From Candidatus Mailhella excrementigallinarum (lineage in GTDB: Bacteria; Desulfobacterota; Desulfovibrionia; Desulfovibrionales; Desulfovibrionaceae), in assembly GCA_944324075.1 (NCBI GenBank), contig CALUUZ010000002.1, positions 310,001 to 374,000 of the forward strand: a stretch of 64,000 nucleotides of DNA. The letters are read 5' to 3'. The position numbers and the translations under genes were made by a program. Shown here piece after piece: positions 9,486 through 17,042 of this stretch. The stretch's first letter is position 1. Each line of letters opens with the position of its first letter. The notes under the pieces were generated by a model. The model saw only the letters and a program-made list of their open reading frames with translations, was not told the DNA's origin and made no database searches.

Positions 9486-9542
9486 CCCGTTCCCCGTCCG
9501 GGGACGGCGCGGACTCCGCAAGGCGGGGTCGGTATCAGTCCG

Positions 9543-9572
9543 AGGGGAAAGGCTCCGGCCTTTCCCCTTTTC
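9543..9572 (+). terminator. Rho-independent terminator of the porin gene
   Basis: AGGGGAAAGG pairs with CCTTTCCCCT around a short loop, followed by a T run, 58 bases after the porin stop codon. Confidence 0.88.
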
Positions 9573-9690
9573 TCTGTCCCGGGGCGCGGCTGCCGGAGCG
9601 ATATATGGCCGGCGGAATATCCTTAAGTTTGAATAATAAAACTTTATTTTGTATAACGACATGGTTGTCTTACTCCGGCAAGGATTTCCC

Positions 9691-11094
9691 ATGTCAGCAC
9701 CCGCTCCAGCTCCCTCCGTGCGCACCGCGCCTCCCCCTTCCGGCACTTCCGCGAGTGCGCGTGAAGTCGTTCTTCTCACCGTGCCGCAGCTCGGCCTCAT
9801 GCTCTGCCATATGGGCATGAGCATGACCGATGTCGCCGTTACCGGCCTCATATCCCCGGCGGCGCAGGCGTCGCTGGGCGCGGTCGGGCAGGTGTTCACC
9901 CTGCTCATGCTGGTGGCTTCTCTGGCCGGAAGCGGCTGCCTCGCGGCGGTGAGCCAGGCGCTGGGCATGGGGCTTGCCCGGCGGGCGGCGCGTTATGCCG
10001 CGCTGATCGTACTGCTGGCGCTGTCCGTCGGGGGAGTGATTGCCGCCGCGGCGCTGGCGGGACTGCCGCTTGTCCTGCGCCTCATGAACATAAGCGAGGA
10101 AATGCGGCCCGTGGTTCGCTGTTTCGTCACGGCCTACTGTTTTCATCTGCCGTTCTATTACGCGCTGATCATGATCAATTCGGTATTCCGGGCCTACAGG
10201 CTGGTGGCGCTGCCCTTTTTCGCCATGCTGGCCGTGGCGCTGGTCAATCTGGCGGGCAGTGCGCTGTTCGGCCTGGGGCTGTTCGGCTTTCCGGATTTCG
10301 GTTATGCGGGAGTGGCGTGGGCCACGTTTTCGGCCGGCCTGATCGGTTTTTTCTGGAATCTGCGGGCCGCCGTCCGGCGGGGCATCCTGCGGCGGGAGAG
10401 CCTGCCGGACATACGCTGGGCGCGCAGGGCCGCGCCCTATCTCTTCCGGGTGGGCGGACCGGCTGCGCTGGGCAATATTGCCGGACATTCCGGCAATCTG
10501 GTCATTTATTCCCTGCTTTCCGGCCTGCCGGGGGATGGGGTGTCCCTGCTGGCAGGGCTGGCGCTGGGCATGACGGCGGAATCCGTGCTGCTTTTTCCCG
10601 CGGCCGCGCTGGGCATGAGCATGGCCATACTCGGCGGGCATCTGCTGGGAGAAGGGCAGAGCGCCCGCCTGCGGGAACTGGGCGCGAAGACGGCGCTGGC
10701 TGTCTTTTGCCTTGCCGTCTGCTGCGCCGCCGCGCTGTTTGTTCTGCGGCGGGAGGTGGCCGCATTGCTGGCTCCCCGCCCCGAAACCGCGGCCGCGCTG
10801 GCGTTTTTTCTGGGATATTCCTGCCTTTCCCTGCCTGCCCGCTGCGCGGGGATGATCCTGCACGGCGTGTTTTCCGGCACAGGGGCCACCCGTTTAAGCT
10901 GCATGGTCAACTGCCTGTGCATGTGGGCGCTGTATGTGCCGCTGGCCTTTATGCTGGCGCGCGTACTGGAGTGGGGACCGGCCGGAGTGTTCTCCGCCAT
11001 GGCGCTTGGCCATTATGCCTCGTTTGTCTGGACCGTCCGGCTGTTCAGGGGAACAGGATGGCTTGGATACGGGATGCGGAGGAAACAGGAGTGA
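9691..11094 (+). CDS. MATE-family efflux transporter
   Basis: 467 residues from the ATG at 9691; AAGGA six bases upstream decides it over the in-frame ATG at 9649. About twelve hydrophobic helices are visible. Early motifs PQLGLMLCHMGMSMTDVAVTGLISPAAQASLGAVGQ match the MATE N-lobe, and FRVGGPAALGNIAGHSGNLVIYSLLSGLPGDG starts the related C-lobe. MATE proteins export cationic drugs or metabolites by exchange with H+ or Na+. The gene stands alone between the porin and a repeat block; no local regulator is obvious. Substrate cannot be predicted from sequence. Confidence 0.9.
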   Translation: MSAPAPAPSVRTAPPPSGTSASAREVVLLTVPQLGLMLCHMGMSMTDVAVTGLISPAAQASLGAVGQVFTLLMLVASLAGSGCLAAVSQALGMGLARRAARYAALIVLLALSVGGVIAAAALAGLPLVLRLMNISEEMRPVVRCFVTAYCFHLPFYYALIMINSVFRAYRLVALPFFAMLAVALVNLAGSALFGLGLFGFPDFGYAGVAWATFSAGLIGFFWNLRAAVRRGILRRESLPDIRWARRAAPYLFRVGGPAALGNIAGHSGNLVIYSLLSGLPGDGVSLLAGLALGMTAESVLLFPAAALGMSMAILGGHLLGEGQSARLRELGAKTALAVFCLAVCCAAALFVLRREVAALLAPRPETAAALAFFLGYSCLSLPARCAGMILHGVFSGTGATRLSCMVNCLCMWALYVPLAFMLARVLEWGPAGVFSAMALGHYASFVWTVRLFRGTGWLGYGMRRKQE

Positions 11095-11153
11095 CTCTCC
11101 GCAGGGAAGCTCCCCATCCCGGGCGGGAGCGGACCGAAACACGAGAGCGTCTC

Positions 11154-11340
11154 ATCAAAAATTCCCTTGTGGTTTGAGACCTCCCCCTTCAGGGGGAAAA
11201 GAGCGGCTGACACGACGGCGAAGCCGATGAAATCCTTTTCTGCAATTCCTCCCCTCAGGGAGGGGCAATCCGCACGCCCCCTCTCCGTCGGCTGCTTCAG
11301 TCAGTCGGCGGATGGGGCGACTGTGGATTGAAACATGCTT
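11154..11340 (+). repeat. R3 dispersed repeat, copy a
   Basis: This stretch resembles 13127-13580 (interrupted there by R1) and 61685-61856. Shared blocks include GACGGCGAAGCCGATGAAAT, CTCAGGGAGGGGCAATCCGC and CAGTCAGTCGGCGGATG. It contains two small hairpins (CCCCCTTCAGGGGG and CCCCTCAGGGAGGGG). Non-coding. Confidence 0.7.
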
Positions 11341-11361
11341 GAACGTGCCTGCCGGATACCT

Positions 11362-11430
11362 GGAGTGTTTTGCTGCTGAAAGCGTCCGCCGGCCGGGATT
11401 CCATGTTCCGGCCCGCGGGTTTCACACCTT
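11362..11430 (+). repeat. R2 dispersed repeat, truncated copy a
   Basis: A partial R2 copy with the end-like GAGTGTTTTGCTG and the first hairpin GCCGGCCGGGATTCCATGTT/CCGGCCCGCGG. It runs into the 3' end of the next minus-strand gene, whose TGA stop at 11422-11424 lies inside the repeat-derived GGTTTCAC. Confidence 0.65.
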
Positions 11431-13122
11431 CGTCTCTCCCTTTTTCCTCTGCCTTCTGATCCGCAGGGTATTGGGATGCACGCCGAGCATGGCTGCCGCG
11501 CCGTCGGTTCCGCCGATTCGTCCCCCGTGCCTGCGCAGAACATCGTCAATATAGCAGTCGGTCAGTTCGCGCAGGGAAGGCCAGGGGGTGGCGCGGAGCA
11601 GGCTGCGCAGCGCGGAGGGGCCGCTCCACGCTTCGCAGGAAGAAAGTTCGGCCGCCGGAACCTGCGCCGGGGAAAAGGAGGCATACGGGCAGCCGCCTTT
11701 CATCTCGTCCTGCGCCGGAGGCGGAGGAACCGCGCCCGTCGGCAGCAGACTGCCCATTTTGCGGGTGTTTTCCAGTTCCCTGTCCAGCGCGGCGTCCAGC
11801 GTGATCATACCCCCCTTGAGCTGGACAAGCAGACGTTCCATCAGGTGTTCCAGTTCGCGGACATTGCCGGGCCAGTTGTGCTGACAGAGCTTTTCGGCCT
11901 GTTCCGGCGTGAGGGCGGGAGGGGATGAAACGCCCATGGCGCGCGACTTGGCGACAAGGAAGAACTGGGCGAGGGAGGGGATATCGCTGCGGTGAGCGCG
12001 CAGGGGCGGAACGCGCAGCACGCAGACATTGAGGCGATACCACAGGTCTTCACGGAAGCGGCCCTGCCGGATCATGGAGACAAGATCCCGGTGGGTGGCG
12101 GCAATGACCCGGATATCCAGCGCCACGGGGCGCGCGCCTCCTATCCTGCGGATCTCGCGCTGATCCAGCACGCGCAGCATGCGGGCCTGAAGGGGAAGCG
12201 GAAGATCGCCGATTTCATCCAGAAAGATGGTGCCGCCGTTGGCGCTTTCAAAGTAACCGGCATGGGCGCCGTATGCTCCGGTAAACGCGCCCCGCTCGTG
12301 TCCGAACAGCTCGCTGTCGATAAGCTGTTCATTGATTGCGCCGCAGTTGACCTTGACAAAGGGACGTCCGGCGCGCGCGGAAAGTTCGCGTACCGCGTCG
12401 GCCACAAGTTCCTTCCCTGTGCCGGTTTCTCCCAGGATGAGGACGGTGCAGTCCGTGGCGGCGGCCTGCTCGATGCGGGTAAACAGCTCGTGCATGCCGC
12501 GCATGGCCCGCAGGCGTTCCACCGCGCTTCCCATGGGAGAACCGATGTGTTCCGGCGCGCGCACATCACCGCTGTCCATGAAGCCGTCGCGCAGTTCCTC
12601 CCCCAGCGGGCGGGTGAGCCTGAGCAGTTTGCCGAGCAGTTCCCCGGTGAAGGTGCCCGCGATGTTGGAACAGAAAATGAGCTGAAATGTGGCCTCTCCC
12701 ACCGTAAACAGCGGGATGCGAAGATAGGAGGCGAGATCTTCCTCCCGCAGGCTGGTCTGGGCGTTCTTGAGACTGAAGGCGTTATTGATGGTATAGGGCG
12801 TGAGGGCATCCGTGCCCATGAGCAGATCGATCTGCTCCTGCGAAAACTCGGTGGTGGCCAGTGTTCTTACCCTGTTGTGCGTGTCGGGAAGCGTGTCGGC
12901 CAGAGGTGTGAAGGAGGAGGTTCTGTAGCGCCGGAATCCGCAGAAAATCCGCGTCAGGGGGAAGTGCTCGCGCAGCATGCCGAACAGATAGGTCAGCGCG
13001 CTTCCGATGCCGATTTCCCTGTAGAGAAGCCGGCAGGATCGGCCGCACAGCTCAAGTTCATCCTCATTCATGTTCAGCGAAGCTCCGGGCGCGGACGCTG
13101 CGGCGGAACGGGATTCGCTCAT
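11422..13122 (-). CDS. Sigma-54-dependent transcriptional activator 2
   Basis: 566 residues. The ATG at 13122 has AAGGA seven bases upstream. The N-terminal 190 residues form a GAF-like sensory region, not matched closely to any named regulator. The AAA+ core has Walker A GETGTGKE near residue 231, the exact sigma-54 loop GAFTGA near 277 and [12 protein letters not shown]. The C-terminus is a Fis-type helix-turn-helix ([19 protein letters not shown]). The next gene upstream is a glycosyltransferase, and no sigma-54 promoter was found adjacent, so the target is unknown. The TGA stop lies within an R2 repeat fragment and the start within the edge of an R3 repeat, so both ends of the gene touch repeats. 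Confidence 0.9.
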   Translation of the reverse strand: MSESRSAAASAPGASLNMNEDELELCGRSCRLLYREIGIGSALTYLFGMLREHFPLTRIFCGFRRYRTSSFTPLADTLPDTHNRVRTLATTEFSQEQIDLLMGTDALTPYTINNAFSLKNAQTSLREEDLASYLRIPLFTVGEATFQLIFCSNIAGTFTGELLGKLLRLTRPLGEELRDGFMDSGDVRAPEHIGSPMGSAVERLRAMRGMHELFTRIEQAAATDCTVLILGETGTGKELVADAVRELSARAGRPFVKVNCGAINEQLIDSELFGHERGAFTGAYGAHAGYFESANGGTIFLDEIGDLPLPLQARMLRVLDQREIRRIGGARPVALDIRVIAATHRDLVSMIRQGRFREDLWYRLNVCVLRVPPLRAHRSDIPSLAQFFLVAKSRAMGVSSPPALTPEQAEKLCQHNWPGNVRELEHLMERLLVQLKGGMITLDAALDRELENTRKMGSLLPTGAVPPPPAQDEMKGGCPYASFSPAQVPAAELSSCEAWSGPSALRSLLRATPWPSLRELTDCYIDDVLRRHGGRIGGTDGAAAMLGVHPNTLRIRRQRKKGETKV

Positions 13123-13126
13123 CAAA

Positions 13127-13580
13127 AATTCCTTTGTGTTTTGAGACCTCCCCTTCAGGAGGAAAGGCTCTGTTGCAGAACCGTGTTGACGGCGTTGTGC
13201 GTGGCGTGCGGCCTTGCTCCGGCTTGAGCGGCAACATTCGTTGCCACAAGGTCAGCCCGTGTTCCACACGGGCGAGAGGCAGCATGTATCCACGGCCGGC
13301 TCGCTTGCGCCCTTGTGCGGCACAGCCGCACAAAGGCTCCGCTCCGCGAAACATTACTTCCGCTCCTCGTCCCCCTCCATGCCGCATGACCATGCGGCGG
13401 GGACTCGTCGCTCCAGGCTCGCTACGCTCGCGCCTCCGGCGGTCAAGGTGTTTTTCAACACTATTCTGCAACAGAGCGGGATGAAAAGAGGAGTTGACAA
13501 GACGGCGAAGCCGATGAAATTCTTTTCCGTAACCCCTCCCTGAAGGGAGGGGCAATCCGCAAGCGGATATCCGGCACTTT
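13127..13580 (+). repeat. R3 dispersed repeat, copy b, interrupted by R1
   Basis: R3 sequence is present at 13127-13166 (TTTGAGACCTCCCCTTCAGG) and resumes at about 13490 (GTTGACAAGACGGCGAAGCC). In the uninterrupted copy at 61685 these two parts are contiguous. The intervening 311 bases are an R1 element. Confidence 0.7.
13167..13477 (+). repeat. R1 dispersed repeat, copy b, with perfect 14-bp terminal inverted repeats
   Basis: The element starts GCTCTGTTGCAGAA and ends TTCTGCAACAGAGC, exact inverted repeats. Its interior matches the R1 copy at 1197-1493 over most of its length. It is nested in R3, which shows that it moved or was inserted as a unit. No transposase is encoded. Confidence 0.8.
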
Positions 13581-13638
13581 GCCACAGGAGAACGCGCCCC
13601 GCAAGGCAATGAGAAGCGGGATGCATCCTCCGTTCGGG

Positions 13639-15003
13639 CTATTCGCCCAGCAGCGCGCGCAGGGGGGCTTCCTCCCGTGCCAGAAAGCGGGCTTCGTCCG
13701 CACGGACGATATCCGGTTGATCCGCCAGTTCCGGGCATCGTCCGCGCAGTTCGGCCCGAAGCCGCAGAAGGCGTTCGTTCCGCTCGCGCGGGGGCAGAAG
13801 CGCCGCACGCAGGGAGTCCGCGGCACTGCGCCGCAGCTCCGCAAGACCGAGTTCCCCGGCCAGACGGAAGATATGCTCCAGCGGAGCCGGGCTGGTGTCA
13901 AAATGCAGCGCCCGCATGGCAAGCTCCAGGGCAAGCCGGGGATTTTCCGCATGGGAAACGAGCCAGAGACGCCCTTTCAGCCAGAGCGGATATTCCCTGA
14001 GCAGCGCGGCCACTTCCGCCGGCGAGGGCTGCTTTTTCAGTTCCCTGTCCAGGAGGGCTTCCTGCCGCAGAGAAAGGGCGGGCTGCCAGGTGAGCCATGG
14101 GGTAAGACGAAGCTCGTAGCCGTCTTCGAGCAGGTGAAGATGCTCATCCGGAACCATGCAGGATGAGGCTTTGCGCGCGGCCAGGATGTGACGGTTATGC
14201 TCCTCGTGCGTCTTCCGCCCCGGCGTGGAACCGCAGAAATGCCAGACAACGGATTCCGGGACAAAGGCCGCCCTCCGGCGTTCTTTTCCCCTTTCAAGCG
14301 TGCGGCGGACAAGACGGGAGCAGAGCTCCACGTCTTCAAAACCGTTACGGAATTCCTCGTCAAAGGCTCCGGCTTCAAGAAAGTCGGCGCGGCGCATGAC
14401 AAGGCTGGCCGCCGTCACGATATCGAAGCGCCGGGCGCGGCGTGTGACCGGGTGATCGGCGGGCCAGTATTCGTAGAGATGGCGCACGCGCATATCCGGC
14501 CTGAGCGTGACGCCGATATGCTGAATTTCTCCGTCCCTGCGCCATTGCGGGGATACGCGGGCATCGTCGGGAAGGCCGCGGGGCGGATAGAGCAGAAGGG
14601 GGCTTGCCATCAGCAGGGAATCATCCTGCTCCAGGGCATTCAGCAGTGGAGGCAGCCAGGACGGGGCGGGCAGGGTATCGTTGTTCAGAAAGCATATGTA
14701 GCGGCCCTGCGCTTCCCGCGCGCCGAGGTTGCAGGCTCCGGCAAAATTGAGATTGCGCGGCGGGGAGAACATGCGTCCCGCACTTCCGAAATATTCCGCG
14801 AGGTGCCGGGCAAGGCGTTTTCCTTCGGCAGGAAAGTCCTGCGCGCCGTTGTTGATCAGGAGAACTTCCGGAACGGCCTGGTTTTCACCGCGGGAAGCGC
14901 CGTGGAGAAGGGAGGATGATTCCCGTGAGGCGGCCAGAGCTTCCAGACAGCGCAGAGTCATGTCCGTCTGTCCGTACACGGGAATGATGATGGATGCGAG
15001 CAT
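13639..15003 (-). CDS. Glycosyltransferase family 2 protein
   Basis: About 454 residues from the ATG at 15003 (MLASIIIPVYGQTDMTL), chosen because the GT-A fold begins directly there; the open frame extends to 15156 with a low-complexity leader that looks non-coding. Seen motifs are the nucleotide-sugar site IIIPVYGQ, LLINNGAQDFP, the metal-site region FLNNDTLPAPSW and the acceptor-side GFEDVELCSRL. The last 150 residues are helical, Arg/Leu/Glu-rich and carry no recognisable domain. Rhamnosyl- or other sugar transfer to surface polysaccharide is the usual role of such proteins. It is isolated from other polysaccharide genes. The ribosome-binding site is weak (GCAGG), so the start is uncertain. 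Confidence 0.82.
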   Translation of the reverse strand: MLASIIIPVYGQTDMTLRCLEALAASRESSSLLHGASRGENQAVPEVLLINNGAQDFPAEGKRLARHLAEYFGSAGRMFSPPRNLNFAGACNLGAREAQGRYICFLNNDTLPAPSWLPPLLNALEQDDSLLMASPLLLYPPRGLPDDARVSPQWRRDGEIQHIGVTLRPDMRVRHLYEYWPADHPVTRRARRFDIVTAASLVMRRADFLEAGAFDEEFRNGFEDVELCSRLVRRTLERGKERRRAAFVPESVVWHFCGSTPGRKTHEEHNRHILAARKASSCMVPDEHLHLLEDGYELRLTPWLTWQPALSLRQEALLDRELKKQPSPAEVAALLREYPLWLKGRLWLVSHAENPRLALELAMRALHFDTSPAPLEHIFRLAGELGLAELRRSAADSLRAALLPPRERNERLLRLRAELRGRCPELADQPDIVRADEARFLAREEAPLRALLGE

Positions 15004-15161
15004 GAAAGAACCTGCCGGAAATGAGGGTTCCATCCGATGCGCGCACTGTTTCATAAAATCATGAAAAGGAAAAGATGCTCCGCCGCAGGCGGAAGAAGGC
15101 TCGCCGCGCCAGGTTCCGGGAGCGGGTTCGGAGTGAAAGGCTTTGCAGGCAGGCATGAAAG

Positions 15162-15195
15162 AGCGGGCCGCTCTTCCGAAAAAGAGCGGCCCGCT
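15162..15195. terminator. Inverted repeat downstream of lctP
   Basis: A perfect 14-bp stem (AGCGGGCCGCTCTT with AAGAGCGGCCCGCT) lies 24 bases after the lactate permease stop. The following T run is short, so it may be a terminator that works mainly for the lactate operon. Confidence 0.6.
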
Positions 15196-15218
15196 GCTGT
15201 CGGGAGAGGGGGAGGAGC

Positions 15219-16898
15219 TTATATGCCGGAGGCGATCAGGTAGCCGGCAACCAGACCGACGGGAATGCTGTAAAGAATAAAGGGAATGACAGTGCGGCGC
15301 AGGATGGTACCTTCATGGCCGATCATGCCGAGAACCGCGCAGACGGCTACGATATTGTGGATGCAGATCATGTTGCCCATGGCGCCGCCCACGGCTTGCG
15401 CGGCCAGAATTACATAATGGCCGAGGGGCGAGAAGTTCAGCGCGTTGGCGACATCCCACTGGAAGTTGCCGAACAGCATGTCGGAGACAGTGCAGGAACC
15501 TGTGATGAACGCGCCCAGGCCGCCCGCGTAGGAAGCGAAATAGGGCCAGGCGTTGCCCGTGAGATTGGCCACAAACTGGGCCATGGCCATGGGCATGGAG
15601 GGCAGGCCGTCGGCATTGACGCCGGAACCCTTGAACACGGAAACCAGCGCCACGGCCGAGATGAGAGCGATGGTGGGAGCCTTCATCTTCTTGAAGGCGG
15701 TGGTCCATGCGCCGCTTACCTTGGCCGGACTCATGGCATGCAGACCGATGGTGATGATTGATACGAGGATAAAGGGAATGGTGCCGGGCAGGTTGAGCAG
15801 GGCGAGACTTGCGCCCACACCTTCCTGACCGAGAACATTGCTTACGCCGACCACGCCGTAGGTGTTGATGAGCGGTTTGAGGCCGAAGGCGGGCACGCGG
15901 GTGAGGACAAGAATCAGACCGCACAGTACATAGGGCATCCAGGCGCGCGTCTGGCTCATGTGATCGGTGAAATCCGTGGCATCACTGGCCTTGATTTCCC
16001 CGCTCCAGTCATGATCCCATTCGGCGGTCGGGGCGAACTGCCATACTTCATCCCTGGGGATGCAGAAACCCTTTCTGGTGAGATAGACCAGCACGCCGAG
16101 GCCGAGCAGACCGCCTACCATGGAGGGCAGTTCGGGGCCGACTGTCCAGGCCAGAATAAGATAGGGCACGACAAAGCAGGTGGAAGCCATGAGGCAGTAT
16201 TTCCAGGCGCGGAATCCTTCGGCCCAGGATTTGTTTTTGCCGAAGAAGCGGGTCATGAAGCCCAGCATGAAAATGGGCAGGATATATGCCATGGGCAGGT
16301 GCATCAACGTGGCATACTCGCCCACGATCTTGTAGAACATGGAGGGATCGCTCAGACCGAGGGCGGCGACGCCGAAGCTTTCCACCGCTTTCAGGCCCTG
16401 GAGTACGGGAGTGCCCACCGCGCCGAAGGTTACAGGTACGCTGTTAAAGGCCAGACAGATAACCGCGGCGCAGAGAGGAGGAAAACCGAGGCCCAGCAGG
16501 AGCGGGGCGGCCAGGGCCGCAGGCGTGCCGAAGCCTGCCGCGCCTTCAATGAAGGCCGCGAACATGAAGCCGATGATGATGGCCTGAAGACGGCGGTCGG
16601 GGCTGATGCGTTTCATGCCTGCCTGAATGGTTTCCATGCCCCCGCTGTATTCCAGCGTGTAGTAGATGAGGAGGGCGCCGAACACGATAATCAGCACGCC
16701 GAAAGCGGTGACAGCGCCTTCAATGCACAGAGCGGCAAGGCGCAGAGGCGCCTGTCCCCAGACTGTGGCTGCAAGCGCGAGCGCGGCGAGCAGCGCGAGC
16801 GGCATGGCCCGGGTGGACGGCCAGCGCAGGCCGGCCATGAGAACGAGGGCGACAAGAATGGGGATGAAGGCGAAAAGTGCCAAGAGACCGATCGACAT
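15219..16898 (-). CDS. lctP: L-lactate permease (LctP family)
   Basis: 559 residues from the ATG at 16898, which has GGAGGAGGATCC directly upstream; 40 further in-frame codons upstream have no start signal. About thirteen hydrophobic helices are visible. Family motifs include FIEGAAGFGTPAALAAPLLLGLGFPP, AVICLAFNSVPVTFGAVGTPVLQG near residue 160 and GAFITGSCTVSDMLFG near 430, with the late AQAVGGAMGNMICIHNIVAVCAVLG. It imports lactate with protons. It is the last gene of the lactate operon, 144 bases after the LutB-LutA fusion gene, with a hairpin in the gap that may tune its level. Confidence 0.93.
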   Translation of the reverse strand: MSIGLLALFAFIPILVALVLMAGLRWPSTRAMPLALLAALALAATVWGQAPLRLAALCIEGAVTAFGVLIIVFGALLIYYTLEYSGGMETIQAGMKRISPDRRLQAIIIGFMFAAFIEGAAGFGTPAALAAPLLLGLGFPPLCAAVICLAFNSVPVTFGAVGTPVLQGLKAVESFGVAALGLSDPSMFYKIVGEYATLMHLPMAYILPIFMLGFMTRFFGKNKSWAEGFRAWKYCLMASTCFVVPYLILAWTVGPELPSMVGGLLGLGVLVYLTRKGFCIPRDEVWQFAPTAEWDHDWSGEIKASDATDFTDHMSQTRAWMPYVLCGLILVLTRVPAFGLKPLINTYGVVGVSNVLGQEGVGASLALLNLPGTIPFILVSIITIGLHAMSPAKVSGAWTTAFKKMKAPTIALISAVALVSVFKGSGVNADGLPSMPMAMAQFVANLTGNAWPYFASYAGGLGAFITGSCTVSDMLFGNFQWDVANALNFSPLGHYVILAAQAVGGAMGNMICIHNIVAVCAVLGMIGHEGTILRRTVIPFILYSIPVGLVAGYLIASGI

Positions 16899-16980
16899 GG
16901 ATCCTCCTCCGTTAAAAAATACGCGACTGCGCGGCATTGGCCGCAACCCGGGCCGGAACGCCTTCCGGCGTTCTGTATGA

Positions 16981-17012
16981 GCCGGGCCGCCCTTTCTTTC
17001 GGGCGGCCCGGC
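16981..17012. terminator. Hairpin between the LUD fusion gene and lctP
   Basis: GCCGGGCCGCCC pairs perfectly with GGGCGGCCCGGC around a 7-8-base loop. There is no strong T run on the minus strand, so it may be an mRNA stabilising or partial-termination structure inside the operon rather than a full stop. Confidence 0.5.
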
Positions 17013-17042
17013 GGTCACGCTCCCGCGCGGGGCGGGGTGCGC

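Noticed and set aside
13134..13484. Short open frames within the R1 repeat (conserved between copies)
   Set aside because: The similarity follows the DNA repeat, the frames have no start signals and run through both strands equally.
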